Shown in pieces: positions 15,666 through 23,798 of a stretch of 27,002 bases of DNA (position 1 is its first letter; each line of letters opens with the position of its first letter). Both the position numbers and the translations under genes were made by a program. The DNA comes from JAENVU01 sp031362155 (GTDB lineage: Bacteria > Actinomycetota > Acidimicrobiia > IMCC26256 > JAENVU01). The stretch is taken from contig JANLRZ010000014.1 in NCBI GenBank assembly GCA_031362155.1, positions 1 to 27,002 of the forward strand, written 5' to 3'. The notes beneath the pieces are model-generated. The model did not search any database. It had not been told where the DNA came from and saw only the letters and a list, made by a program, of their open reading frames with translations.

Positions 15666-16412
15666 TCAGAGCAGCCGGATCAAGGCCGAGAGGCCGACCA
15701 GCACGATGACCGCGCGCAGTGCCTTCGGGTTGAGCTTGCGTCCGACGGTGGCGCCGAGCTGACCGCCGACGATCGAGCCGACCGCGATACACGCGACGAT
15801 CGCCCAGTTGATGTCGGCCGCGATCAGGAACACGACGGAGGCCATCAGGTTCACACTCATGGCCAGGACGTTCTTCACACCGTTGAGCCGTTGGAGATCG
15901 TCGGCGATGAAGATGCCGAGTAACGCGATGAGGATGATCCCCTGCGCGGCTCCGAAGTAGCCGCCGTAGATCCCGGCGAGGCCGACCAGCGCCATGAGTG
16001 GCACCGTCACGCGGGTCGAGGCGTCGCCCCTCGCGGCCAGCCAACGAGCGATCACCGGTTGCAGCACGACGAGCGCGAGTGCGATGACGATCAGGACGAT
16101 GACGACCTTCTTGAACACCGCGCTCGGGAGTTGCAGCAAGAGGATGGACCCGAGCAGGCCTCCGGCGAGGCTCGCAGGAACTAACCGTTTGATCCGGTCG
16201 CTCTGACCCACGAGCTCGCGGCGGTAGCCGTAGACGCCCGAGAGTGCACCGGGCACGAGCCCGATGTTGTTCGATACGTTGGCCAGCACGGGCGGATAGC
16301 CGAGCGCGATCAGAGTCGGGAAGGTGATCAGGGAACCGGACCCGACCACGGTGTTGATCATGCCCGCGCCGAGTCCGGCGAGGGTGATGAGGATCGCGTC
16401 GGTCGGGCTCAC
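15666..16412 (-). CDS. TauE/SafE-family membrane permease
   Basis: The 248-residue protein is very hydrophobic, with about seven to eight membrane helices. It has the family's N-terminal pattern (TLAGLGAGMINTVVGSGSLITFP) broken by conserved glycines, repeated in the second half as GIYGGYFGAAQGIIL. This two-fold repeat is typical of TauE/SafE, which export sulfite, sulfoacetate or related organosulfur anions. The start is GTG at 16412. The small unknown gene ends 24 bases upstream on the same strand, so they are probably co-transcribed. A sulfatase lies 2 kb away, which fits sulfur-anion export, but the family is broad and the link is weak. Confidence 0.85.
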   Translation of the reverse strand: MSPTDAILITLAGLGAGMINTVVGSGSLITFPTLIALGYPPVLANVSNNIGLVPGALSGVYGYRRELVGQSDRIKRLVPASLAGGLLGSILLLQLPSAVFKKVVIVLIVIALALVVLQPVIARWLAARGDASTRVTVPLMALVGLAGIYGGYFGAAQGIILIALLGIFIADDLQRLNGVKNVLAMSVNLMASVVFLIAADINWAIVACIAVGSIVGGQLGATVGRKLNPKALRAVIVLVGLSALIRLL

Positions 16413-16436
16413 GAACGGCCGAATCTAGATGGCTTG

Positions 16437-16853
16437 TCAATCAGGTCGGGCGATGCGCCAATCGTTGCGCAGGCTGTCGACGAACTCGGCATTGGACTGA
16501 CCCTCGTGCGCGAGCGTGTCGAGTACCTGGCGGACGAGCACGATGTGGAACTCGTCGGCCACGGCGGGTCGTAACTTCATGCCCCGGGTCGTGCCGTCCT
16601 CGATCTCGAGGCCCGCAAGGTACAGCGCCCTCATGAGGTACTCGACGCGTTCGGGCGGCTCATCGGTGGTCCAGTGGAAGGGGTCCTCCGTGGCCGCACG
16701 TTGCCAGGCGACGATCAGTTCCTCGAAGGCATCGATCGCGCCCGAAGCGATGGTGGCCGGCTGGAGCCGGCGGAGCTCGCCGATCGCGTAGGTGCCGTAC
16801 TCGAGCCAGGCGAGCGCGCTGGCCCGAGATACGGGCCCGATTTCGATCAGCAC
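16437..16853 (-). CDS. Conserved-looking protein of unknown function upstream of the permease
   Basis: The 138-residue protein starts with GTG at 16853. It has no membrane segment and no metal or nucleotide motif that I recognise. It appears mainly alpha-helical, with Leu/Ala-rich helices (ASALAWLEYGTYAIGELRRL; AIDAFEELIVAWQRAA; VEYLMRALYLAGLEI) and a C-terminal helix. Codon use matches its neighbours, so it is very likely real. A -10-like hexamer ends six bases before the GTG, and it is followed after 24 bases by the permease gene, so it is probably the first gene of that operon. It may be a cytoplasmic partner or unrelated. I do not assign a function. Confidence 0.65.
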   Translation of the reverse strand: MLIEIGPVSRASALAWLEYGTYAIGELRRLQPATIASGAIDAFEELIVAWQRAATEDPFHWTTDEPPERVEYLMRALYLAGLEIEDGTTRGMKLRPAVADEFHIVLVRQVLDTLAHEGQSNAEFVDSLRNDWRIARPD

Positions 16854-16859
16854 CCACCC

Positions 16860-16865
16860 AGTCTC
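16860..16865 (-). promoter_or_regulatory. -10-like hexamer GAGACT before the unknown/permease operon
   Basis: On the minus strand GAGACT ends exactly six bases before the GTG at 16853, suggesting a leaderless transcript. It overlaps the inverted repeat CTCGC(16863-16867)/GCGAG(16875-16879). Confidence 0.3.
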
Positions 16866-16979
16866 GCGCCAACTGCGAGCACCCGGCCGCGCGCGCCCAC
16901 CGCCGGAAAGATCGGTCGGATGAGGTTGCTATCGTTCTCGGGCGTTCAAGCTGAGCAATCACTCAATGGGGAGTCGTTC

Positions 16980-17867
16980 GTGAACCAGCAGCAGTTGGAA
17001 AAGGTCAAGTCCGCACCGGGCTTCATCGCCGCCCTCGACCAGTCCGGTGGCAGCACGCCGAAGGCGCTCAATCTCTACGGCGTCGACGAGAGCGCCTACT
17101 CCAACGACGAAGAGATGTACGGCGTCATCCACGACATGCGGACCCGCATCGTGACCAGCCCGAGTTTCAACGGCGACCGGATCCTCGGCGCGATCCTCTT
17201 CGAGAACACGATGGACCGTGAGATCGAAGGCCAGGAGACCTCGCACTATCTCTGGAACGCGAAGAATGTCGTGCCGTTCCTGAAGGTCGACAAGGGCCTC
17301 GCCGACGACGCCGACGGCGTGCAGCTCATGAAGCCCATGCCCGACCTCGACTCCCTCTGCGAGCGCGCGGTGGCCAAGGGTGTGTTCGGCACCAAGATGC
17401 GCTCGGTCATCAAGCTGGCCGACCCGGCGGGCGTGCAGGCGATCGTCGATCAGCAGTTCGAAGTCGGCCGTCAGATCCTCGGTCACGGTCTCGTTCCGAT
17501 CATCGAGCCCGAGGTCGACATCAACAGTCCGGCCAAGGCCGAGGCGGAGGGTTTGCTGAAGGCCGCGATCACCGAAGCGCTCGACGCCCTTCCCGACGGC
17601 CAGGCCGTGATGTTGAAGCTCACCTTGCCCGAGGCCGACGGCTTCTACACCGAACTCGTCGAGCACCCGAAGGTGCTGCGGGTCGTCGCGTTGTCGGGTG
17701 GGTACAGCCGCGAAGAATCGAACGCCCGGCTGAGCCGGAACCACGGTGTCATCGCCAGCTTCTCCCGGGCGCTCACCGAGGGGCTCTCGGCCCAGCAGAG
17801 TGCCGCCGAGTTCGATGCCGCGCTCGACGCGTCGATCGGCAGCATCTTCGCCGCGTCGAACACCTGA
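16980..17867 (+). CDS. fda: Fructose-bisphosphate aldolase, class I (bacterial short type)
   Basis: The 295-residue protein closely follows the bacterial class I aldolase family of staphylococci and actinobacteria. It has FIAALDQSGGSTPKAL near the start (15-30), MRTRIVTSPSF (53-63), VVPFLKVDKGLA (97-108), GLVPIIEPEVDIN (170-182) and VMLKLTLPE with Schiff-base Lys213. It cleaves fructose 1,6-bisphosphate to dihydroxyacetone phosphate and glyceraldehyde 3-phosphate without metal. GTG 16980 is chosen: GGGAG lies seven bases upstream and the protein then has the standard length. The in-frame ATG at 16920 would add 20 residues absent in the family. It is monocistronic and the only central-metabolism gene here. 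Confidence is very high for function. Confidence 0.95.
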   Translation: MNQQQLEKVKSAPGFIAALDQSGGSTPKALNLYGVDESAYSNDEEMYGVIHDMRTRIVTSPSFNGDRILGAILFENTMDREIEGQETSHYLWNAKNVVPFLKVDKGLADDADGVQLMKPMPDLDSLCERAVAKGVFGTKMRSVIKLADPAGVQAIVDQQFEVGRQILGHGLVPIIEPEVDINSPAKAEAEGLLKAAITEALDALPDGQAVMLKLTLPEADGFYTELVEHPKVLRVVALSGGYSREESNARLSRNHGVIASFSRALTEGLSAQQSAAEFDAALDASIGSIFAASNT

Positions 17868-17876
17868 CGCGGGCTG

Positions 17877-17890
17877 ACGGGATCACCCGT
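17877..17890 (+). terminator. Short inverted repeat after the aldolase gene
   Basis: ACGGG-ATCA-CCCGT forms a five-base-pair stem ten bases after the aldolase stop. Its last base is the first base of the next promoter's -10, so it may terminate the aldolase transcript, be an operator, or be chance. Confidence 0.3.
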
Positions 17891-17895
17891 ACACT
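17890..17895 (+). promoter_or_regulatory. -10 element TACACT, leaderless promoter
   Basis: TACACT is a good TANNNT match that ends six bases before ATG 17902, placing transcription start on the A of the start codon. There is no Shine-Dalgarno site. This is the clearest leaderless example in the window. Confidence 0.5.
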
Positions 17896-17901
17896 GCGGC
17901 A

Positions 17902-18261
17902 ATGAACCAACCCGAGGTCGATGACGCGCGCGCCCATGAGAGCGGCGCCGTCTCGGCGTCGGGGAGACGGGCTCGATTTCGAGCTTCGGTCGCCGTGGTC
18001 GCCGTCATGGTGGTGATGGTGATCGGACTCGGTGTCGTGTCCGCAACGCTGTGGTCACGAACGCGCGGTCTCGAACGCGACGTGGCGATGTTGCAGCGGG
18101 ACCGAGCATCGAGCCCCATCGGAGTCGCCGAGGCGGCCGGCGCCGAGGTGACGTCGGGGGACCTCGAGAAGTTCAAGGCGTGTGTCAACACGTATATGCG
18201 GACGATCGGTGTCTGGTCGACGAATATCGCGTCGAAGTACGAGTACAACTTCTGTAAGTAG
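17902..18261 (+). CDS. Small single-pass membrane protein of unknown function
   Basis: The 119-residue protein has a charged cytoplasmic N-terminus (RRARFR at 22-27), one strong membrane helix at about 28-50, and a short heptad-like stretch (about 52-68). Its C-terminal part should be outside the cell, by the positive-inside rule. That part contains Cys94 and Cys118, which could form a disulfide. No known domain is recognised. It is preceded by a leaderless-type promoter and followed by 105 bases before the lysine-rich small protein. Codon use is normal. The topology is well supported; the function is unknown. Confidence 0.65.
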   Translation: MNQPEVDDARAHESGAVSASGRRARFRASVAVVAVMVVMVIGLGVVSATLWSRTRGLERDVAMLQRDRASSPIGVAEAAGAEVTSGDLEKFKACVNTYMRTIGVWSTNIASKYEYNFCK

Positions 18262-18366
18262 GACTCCCTGAGGTCGAATACCCGTTAGGGTCGCCGTGGG
18301 ACGCGGTTGTACGGCGCGGCCACCAGGATGCGCTCTGCAGGCCTGGCCGACTGGGGGAGGACCCCG

Positions 18367-18483
18367 ATGGGCGACAAGTCTCCGAAGAAACCGAACGGCA
18401 AGAAGCCCGGCAAGAGCTTGAAAGAGAAGCGGGCCGACAAGAACGCGAAACGCGACGGGAAGAAGCCCGGCTTCGGCGCGTAG
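18367..18483 (+). CDS. 38-residue lysine-rich small protein (MGDKSPK-type)
   Basis: ATG 18367 is preceded by GGGGGAGG, seven bases upstream, one of the strongest ribosome sites in the window. The peptide starts MGDKSPKKPNGKKPGKSLKE, ends GKKPGFGA, and has 12 lysines in 38 residues with GKKPG occurring twice (11-15 and 31-35). I recall short conserved hypothetical proteins in actinobacteria starting MGDKSPK and rich in lysine; the match is to that N-terminus only. It has no hydrophobic core, so it is probably disordered and may bind nucleic acid or another polyanion. The stop is TAG 18481-18483, 21 bases before the sulfatase start, so co-transcription is possible. It is easily missed because of its size. 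Confidence 0.75.
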   Translation: MGDKSPKKPNGKKPGKSLKEKRADKNAKRDGKKPGFGA

Positions 18484-18504
18484 GCCGACCACGCGCCAAG
18501 GTCC

Positions 18505-20097
18505 ATGAACGCAGTCGACCCGACGCCTGACGTCCCCACCAACGTCTGTGTGGTCCTGCTCGATTCGCTGAACCGGCACATGGTCGGCGCCTACGGCGGC
18601 GACGAGTTTCCCACGCCGAACCTGGACCGGTTCGCCCGTGACCACGCGACCAGGTTCACTCGCCACGTCACGGGTTCGTTGCCGTGTATGCCCGCCCGGC
18701 ACGACATCCTCGTCGGTGCGCTCGACTTCCTCTGGAAGCCGTGGGGATCGATCGAACTCTGGGAGCAGCCCATCACCCGGGTCTTGCACGCCCAGGGCGT
18801 TACGACGGCCCTCGTCACCGACCACCCGCACCTCTTCGAGACCGGCGGCGAGAACTACCACACCGATTTCGACGGGTGGGAGTACGTGCGCGGTCACGAG
18901 GGCGACGCCTGGCGCACCCACCCCGACCCGAGTTGGATCGGGGCGCCGACACTGCCCGCCCGGCCCGGTGGTTGGTACTACGAGAAGAACTTCGGGATGA
19001 ACGCGATCGACCGGGCCTACGACCGGTCGCGCACGTTCTTCCGCGCGGAGCAAGACTTCCCGGGGCCGCGCACGATGACCGAGGCGGCCCGATTCCTTCG
19101 TGACGCAGCACCGCATCACGATTCGTGGTTCCTCTTCGTGGACGAGTTCGACCCGCACGAACCGTTCGACACGCCCGAGCCCTGGGTCGGTCGCTTCGAC
19201 GACGAGCCGTGGGAGGGCGAACTGCTCATTTGGCCGCCCTACGCCGACGGCGCGATCGTGAACGGTCAGTTGACCGAACGCGAGGGCCGCCACGTGCGGG
19301 CGAACTACGGCAGCAAGCTCGCGATGATCGACCACTGGTTCGGCCGCATCCTCGATGCGTTCGACGCGGGTGGGCTCTGGGCCGACACCGCGCTGATCCT
19401 GTGTACCGATCATGGTCACTACCTGGGCGAGGAGCGCGTCGGTCGCGACCTCTGGGGCAAGCCGGGCGTGCCGCAGTACGAGCCGCTCGGCCACACGCCG
19501 TTGATGATCTCGTGGCCGGGGGTCGCGGGCGGCGGTGCGTGTGATGCGCTCACCACCAACGTCGACCTGTTCGCGACGATCGCCGATGCGTTCTCGGCGA
19601 CGGTCGGCCACCCGACCCACGGCGTGTCGTTGATTCCGCTCCTGACCGGGGAGAGGGCGTCGGTGCGAGATTGGGCGCTCGGCGGAGTGTTCGGCAGTTG
19701 GGCGCAGATTACCGACGGCGCTCGCAAACTCGCCCGGGGTCCCGTCGACGACCTCTTCCCGCTCTCGATGTGGTCGAACCGCTGGTCGACGATGCCGCTC
19801 CACATCGCGGGCATCGAAGGGTTGCCGAATCCCGACGATCGGGCCTGGCTCGACCGCATGCCCGGTTCGGACATCCCCGTAATCCGCCAGCCGTTCACTG
19901 CGGGCGACCAGCTGCCGTTCTGGGTCGGTCGCTCGGCCGTCGACCGACATGAGGTCTACGACCTCGACATCGACCCCGACGAGCAAGAGAACCGTATGGG
20001 TACACGTGACGAGGACGAGCTGATCGAGTTGCTACGCGTCGCGTTGGCCGAGGTGGATGCGCCCGCCGAGCAGTTCGTCCGTCTCGGCGTGGAGTAG
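18505..20097 (+). CDS. Type I sulfatase with cysteine-type (CxPAR) active site
   Basis: The 530-residue protein is of the alkaline-phosphatase/sulfatase fold. It begins with VVLLDSLNRHMVGAYGG (Asp20 a likely calcium ligand). It carries the sulfatase signature PCMPAR with Cys61, the residue converted to formylglycine. Asp302-His303 in LCTDHGHYLGEE and Lys319 in LWGKPG match the distal metal and sulfate-binding residues. There is no signal peptide, so it probably works inside the cell. It removes sulfate from an organic sulfate ester; the substrate is unknown. A Cys-type enzyme needs formylglycine-generating enzyme or a radical SAM maturase; a candidate for the latter starts at 26796. It starts 21 bases after the 38-residue gene and converges with the amidohydrolase. 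Confidence 0.88.
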   Translation: MNAVDPTPDVPTNVCVVLLDSLNRHMVGAYGGDEFPTPNLDRFARDHATRFTRHVTGSLPCMPARHDILVGALDFLWKPWGSIELWEQPITRVLHAQGVTTALVTDHPHLFETGGENYHTDFDGWEYVRGHEGDAWRTHPDPSWIGAPTLPARPGGWYYEKNFGMNAIDRAYDRSRTFFRAEQDFPGPRTMTEAARFLRDAAPHHDSWFLFVDEFDPHEPFDTPEPWVGRFDDEPWEGELLIWPPYADGAIVNGQLTEREGRHVRANYGSKLAMIDHWFGRILDAFDAGGLWADTALILCTDHGHYLGEERVGRDLWGKPGVPQYEPLGHTPLMISWPGVAGGGACDALTTNVDLFATIADAFSATVGHPTHGVSLIPLLTGERASVRDWALGGVFGSWAQITDGARKLARGPVDDLFPLSMWSNRWSTMPLHIAGIEGLPNPDDRAWLDRMPGSDIPVIRQPFTAGDQLPFWVGRSAVDRHEVYDLDIDPDEQENRMGTRDEDELIELLRVALAEVDAPAEQFVRLGVE

Positions 20098-20106
20098 CCC
20101 ACTCGG

Positions 20107-21807
20107 TCAGTCGGTGCTGCGGAGGAGACGGCCGGTCAGCGAGCCGGTGTGTTCACCGTGGTCGAGGAACGGCTGGCCGTTGACGATGGTGTGGTCGATG
20201 CCGTTGGCCCGCTGCACGAACCGGGGCGCGGCGCCGGGGAAATCGTGGACGATCTCGGGGATCGGCAGACTCATCGCGTCGAGGTCGATCACGTTGACGT
20301 CGGCGTACGCGCCTTCCCGCAGCACTCCTCGATCGCGATACCCGATGAAGTTCGCCGTGTCGCTCGTCAAACGCCGCACGCCGTCTTCCAGGGTCAGCGC
20401 CTCCTGGTCGCGGACCCAGTGCGAGAGGAAGAACGTGGGCTGACTGGCGTCCATGATCTGGGTCGCGTGCGCGCCTGCGTCGGCCAACCCCATGATCGTC
20501 ACCGGCGACGCGAGCAGTTCCGCGATCGCATCGAAGTCCTCATTGAGTACGGGCCAGTTCACGACCGCAACCCCGTCGGTCGCGAGCAGCACGTCGAGAT
20601 ACAGCTCCACCGGGCTGATACCGGCGGCCCGTGCCTGCGCGCCCATCGAATCGGCATCCGAGTACTGGTAGCGGGCTCCGGTGGCAGGGGTCATGAGGTA
20701 CATGCGATCGAACGACGCCTGGTCGGTGGCGAGTCCGTCGGCGATCAGCGCGTCCCGCAGGGTCGCGTCACCCAGCGCGCCGACACGACCCGCGAAGTCC
20801 ATGGCTCGGACCGGCGCCCAGGAGGGCAGGTGGTCGATCGGGGTGTTCGCCGCGAGGCTGAAGAGCACGCCGATCCCGCGGGGCGTGGTCTGGGGCCGCA
20901 GCTGCGCACCGGTGCGGTTGGCGGCGGCCGCGAGGTCGAGGACGGTGCGGTAGTGGTCGCCGAGCGAACGCATCTGCATCAGGTTGAACGTGAACGGTCG
21001 CCCGAGGGTGCGGCTGAGCTCCGCGATCCACGCCATCTCTTCCTCGGCGCGCGAGGTCGAGCCGTCGACCTCGTTGTATCGCGGCGCGCACTCGAGCACG
21101 CCCCGGCCGAGCCGACCAAGCGGCTCGGCGATCGCGAAGAACTCCGACGGATCGGCCCACGTGCCCGGCACCCATCGACCGTCGGGCACCCGGTGGGTGA
21201 GCGAACGGGAGATGGAATAGCCGAGCGCACCGGCCTGCATCGCGGATTCGACCTCGCGGGCCATCGCGGCGAGTTCGTCGTCGGTCGCGCGGTAGTCCGG
21301 CTCGCACGCGGCGTCGCCGATCACGTAGGTGCGCAGTGCGACATCGCCCACGTAGCCGCCGGTGTTGATGCCTTTGGGCATCGCGTCGATCACGTCGAGG
21401 TACTCGCCGTAGGACTCCCAGTTCCACGGCAGCCCGTCGAGAATGCACGACGCGGGGATGTCCTCGACCGATTCCATTGCGTGGGCCAGCACACTCGCGG
21501 CGCCGGGTCGGACCGGGGCGAACGTCATCCCGCAGTTGCCCATCACCACCGACGTGACGCCGTGCCAGCACGATGACGACATCAGCGGGTCCCACCCGAT
21601 CTGCGCATCGAGGTGGGAGTGGAGGTCGACGAAGCCGGGTGTGACCGTCTTGCCCTCGGCGTCGATGGTGCGGGTCGCGGCACCGAGGGCGCCCGGCGCG
21701 GCGATCTGGGAGATGCGGTCGCCGTCGATGGCAAGGTCGGCGGGTTGGCCCGGCGCGCCCGTGCCGTCGACGACGGTGCCGTTGGTGATGATCAGATCGT
21801 GCGGCAT
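20107..21807 (-). CDS. N-acyl-D-amino-acid deacylase-like amidohydrolase
   Basis: The 566-residue protein is an amidohydrolase with an N-terminal strand domain (HDLIITNGTVVDGTG). It has the metal motif VDLHSHLDAQ (His63, His65), VMGNCG with Cys92 as in D-aminoacylases, and a late GLADAGAHATQIMDAS segment bearing the catalytic Asp. The family hydrolyses N-acyl-D-amino acids, but many actinobacterial members have unknown substrates. ATG 21807 is the family-like start; the frame extends upstream without homology. The LLM oxidoreductase gene lies 92 bases upstream on the same strand. TACCAT (21851-21846, minus) is a possible -10, so it may have its own promoter. It converges with the sulfatase, nine bases between stops. 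Confidence 0.85.
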   Translation of the reverse strand: MPHDLIITNGTVVDGTGAPGQPADLAIDGDRISQIAAPGALGAATRTIDAEGKTVTPGFVDLHSHLDAQIGWDPLMSSSCWHGVTSVVMGNCGMTFAPVRPGAASVLAHAMESVEDIPASCILDGLPWNWESYGEYLDVIDAMPKGINTGGYVGDVALRTYVIGDAACEPDYRATDDELAAMAREVESAMQAGALGYSISRSLTHRVPDGRWVPGTWADPSEFFAIAEPLGRLGRGVLECAPRYNEVDGSTSRAEEEMAWIAELSRTLGRPFTFNLMQMRSLGDHYRTVLDLAAAANRTGAQLRPQTTPRGIGVLFSLAANTPIDHLPSWAPVRAMDFAGRVGALGDATLRDALIADGLATDQASFDRMYLMTPATGARYQYSDADSMGAQARAAGISPVELYLDVLLATDGVAVVNWPVLNEDFDAIAELLASPVTIMGLADAGAHATQIMDASQPTFFLSHWVRDQEALTLEDGVRRLTSDTANFIGYRDRGVLREGAYADVNVIDLDAMSLPIPEIVHDFPGAAPRFVQRANGIDHTIVNGQPFLDHGEHTGSLTGRLLRSTD

Positions 21808-21899
21808 GCGGATTCCCCGGGGTCGCGAGTTCGAGCGAGCTCCGATGGTAGGCAGGTTGGGCCGGGTCACGCCCGGAATCGGTACCGAAATGCGGGCGA

Positions 21900-22853
21900 C
21901 TACGTGCCTGCGAGTTGCTCCACGATCGGGGCCACGGCATCGACGCTGTCGTCGTTGAACACGTAGTACGAGAGATCCCACCGGTCGCGCCGTTCGCGCA
22001 GGGTCTCGGCGATCTGGTCGACGGAACCGATCAACACGTGTGGGCTGGCGAGCACGCCGTGGGCATTGAGCTCGGCCTCGGGGTCGGGTGGCAGCGAACT
22101 CGCAATCGCGCTCGCGGTTCCTTCCCGGTCGTCGGTGACGATCACGAACGGCACCACGATCGACATCTCGATGTCGGCATAGCGCGCACCCGCCGCGTCG
22201 CGGATCCAACCGATCTTGCGATCGGTCGCGTCGGCGGTCGCATCGGGGAGGTTCTGGTCCTCCCACGCGGTGTTCGACTTACGGGCCGGGTTCAGGCCGA
22301 TGATGTCGGCCTCGCGCGCCGCGATCTTCAACATGCGGGGCCCGCCACCCGCGATCATGATCGCCGGCGGCGTCGCCGGGACCGGGTATGCCGTGTGTTC
22401 GGTGATGGTGTAGTGGTCACCGGCCTGGCTGACCGACCCGCCGGCGAGCAGCGCCTTGATGATCGTGACGGCTTCCTCCATGCGGGACACGCGCACGCCC
22501 GGGGGATCGAACGGCATCCCCGACTGTTCGTAGTCGGGCGCCATCCACCCCGCGCCCAGGCCGACCTCGACGCGACCGCTGGCGAAGTGGTCGATGGTCG
22601 CGAGTTCCTTGGCCAGGATCAGCGGGTGGCGGTAGTCGTTGTCGAACACGAGCGTGCCGACCTTCAGCGTCTCGGTCGCGCACGCGGCGGCGGTCATCGC
22701 GGCGATCGGCCCGAGCTGCGTGTCGAAATGGTCGCGCAGGAACAGCGTGGAAAATCCGAGACGCTCGATTCGCCGGGCCGCGTCGACCCAGGCGGTGCCG
22801 GGTGCCGCATCGGACGTGTGCACACCGAAGCGGAACCGTCGATCGTGGGCCAT
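21900..22853 (-). CDS. LLM-class oxidoreductase, probably F420-dependent
   Basis: The 317-residue protein has a luciferase-like TIM-barrel sequence: RFGVHTSDAAPG at the N-terminus, FLRDHF (38-43), GTLVFDNDYRHP, SGRVEVGLGAGW and PPAIMIAGGGPRML. These are typical of actinobacterial F420-dependent members close to the TIGR03621 group. It would transfer hydride between F420H2 and an organic substrate, though an FMN-dependent monooxygenase cannot be excluded. ATG 22853 is fixed by GAGGAG seven bases upstream; the open frame continues to 22892. It is divergent from the lipase-like gene and probably co-transcribed with the amidohydrolase. Its presence implies that the organism makes F420, an actinobacterial trait. 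Confidence 0.85.
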   Translation of the reverse strand: MAHDRRFRFGVHTSDAAPGTAWVDAARRIERLGFSTLFLRDHFDTQLGPIAAMTAAACATETLKVGTLVFDNDYRHPLILAKELATIDHFASGRVEVGLGAGWMAPDYEQSGMPFDPPGVRVSRMEEAVTIIKALLAGGSVSQAGDHYTITEHTAYPVPATPPAIMIAGGGPRMLKIAAREADIIGLNPARKSNTAWEDQNLPDATADATDRKIGWIRDAAGARYADIEMSIVVPFVIVTDDREGTASAIASSLPPDPEAELNAHGVLASPHVLIGSVDQIAETLRERRDRWDLSYYVFNDDSVDAVAPIVEQLAGT

Positions 22854-22914
22854 AGGGCTCTCCTCGGAGTTTGGGGAGCAGCACTTTCGCACATCGCGAT
22901 CGATGACGCGCTCG

Positions 22915-22944
22915 GCGTGCGAGGGTTGGAACCGCGCGTGCGAG
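22915..22944. promoter_or_regulatory. Direct repeat of GCGTGCGAG, two helical turns apart, before the lipase-like gene
   Basis: GCGTGCGAG occurs at 22915-22923 and 22936-22944, starts 21 bases apart, on the same face of the helix. The second copy runs into GAGAAT (22942-22947), a -10-like hexamer ending six bases before ATG 22954. A tandem regulator site for one or both divergent genes is plausible. Confidence 0.4.
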
Positions 22945-22953
22945 AATCAGTGG

Positions 22954-23775
22954 ATGACCGACCTTGACGTGTTCACCGTGACGGATCCGGACGGAGTGGC
23001 CATCTCAGTGCAGCGGTGGTTGGCCCCGGCGCCGACGGCGGTGGTGCACATCGTGCACGGGCTCGGGGAACACGCGCAGCGCTATGAGCGGCTCGCCCAT
23101 GAGCTCAACGCTGCCGGATACCACGTGTACGCCGACGACCACCGGGGTCACGGTCGGACCGGAATCGCCATGGGCGGCATCGGGCCGCTCGGTCCTCGTG
23201 GAATGGAAGGCACCCTCGACGCGGTGCATGCCGTGACCGAACACATCGCCGCGGAGTATCCCGAACTGCCGTTGGTGCTCCTCGGCCACAGCTGGGGTTC
23301 GTTCCTCGCGCAGAAGTTCGTGCAGCGCTGGGGCGACGAGCTCGACGCGCTGGTGCTCACCGGCACGACCATCTTGGTGCCGCCGTTCACCGACATGGCC
23401 GCCTTCAACGCCGACTTCGAACCCGCGGCGACGCCCAGCGACTGGTTGAGCCGCGACGCGGCCGAAGTCGCGAAGTACGTCGCCGATCCCTGGTGCGGAT
23501 TCCCGGCCGACTTCCCCTACGACGAGATGGCGACGCTGGCCGGGCCGCCCACCGAGGCGGTTCCGGCGACGCTGCCGATTCTGATCATCAACGGTTCCGT
23601 CGACCCGGTGGGTGGCGAGACCCGCGGGCATCAGCTCATGTCGGCCTACCGCGAGGTCGGCGTCGACGACGTGACCTACCTCTGCTATCTCGACGCCCGC
23701 CACGAGGTGTTCAACGAGACCAACCGCGCTGAGGTCACCGAGGATCTCATCGATTGGCTCGATTCCCACGTGTAA
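22954..23775 (+). CDS. Alpha/beta-hydrolase, monoacylglycerol lipase-like
   Basis: The 273-residue protein fits the Hydrolase_4/monoglyceride lipase family. It has VVHIVHGLGEHAQRY (30-44, oxyanion region), YADDHRGHGRT (59-69), nucleophile Ser113 in GHSWGS, Asp217 in GSVDPVGG and His250 in DARHEVFNE. It would release fatty acid from monoacylglycerol or a similar ester. There is no signal peptide. ATG 22954 fits the family start; a possible leaderless promoter with a direct repeat lies just upstream. It is divergent from the LLM oxidoreductase and converges with the NTF2-like gene (23 bases between stops). Confidence 0.88.
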   Translation: MTDLDVFTVTDPDGVAISVQRWLAPAPTAVVHIVHGLGEHAQRYERLAHELNAAGYHVYADDHRGHGRTGIAMGGIGPLGPRGMEGTLDAVHAVTEHIAAEYPELPLVLLGHSWGSFLAQKFVQRWGDELDALVLTGTTILVPPFTDMAAFNADFEPAATPSDWLSRDAAEVAKYVADPWCGFPADFPYDEMATLAGPPTEAVPATLPILIINGSVDPVGGETRGHQLMSAYREVGVDDVTYLCYLDARHEVFNETNRAEVTEDLIDWLDSHV

Positions 23776-23798
23776 CCGGGCCCCGGCCGAATCGCGAG

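Noticed and set aside
16920..16979. Upstream ATG for the aldolase
   Set aside because: It would add 20 residues before the standard family start, while GTG 16980 has a well-placed Shine-Dalgarno site.
18281..18291. ACCC-GTTA-GGGT hairpin with TAGGGT as a promoter of the 38-residue gene
   Set aside because: The hairpin stem is only four pairs, no -35 was found and the distance to the ATG is 75 bases. It is not strong enough to list.
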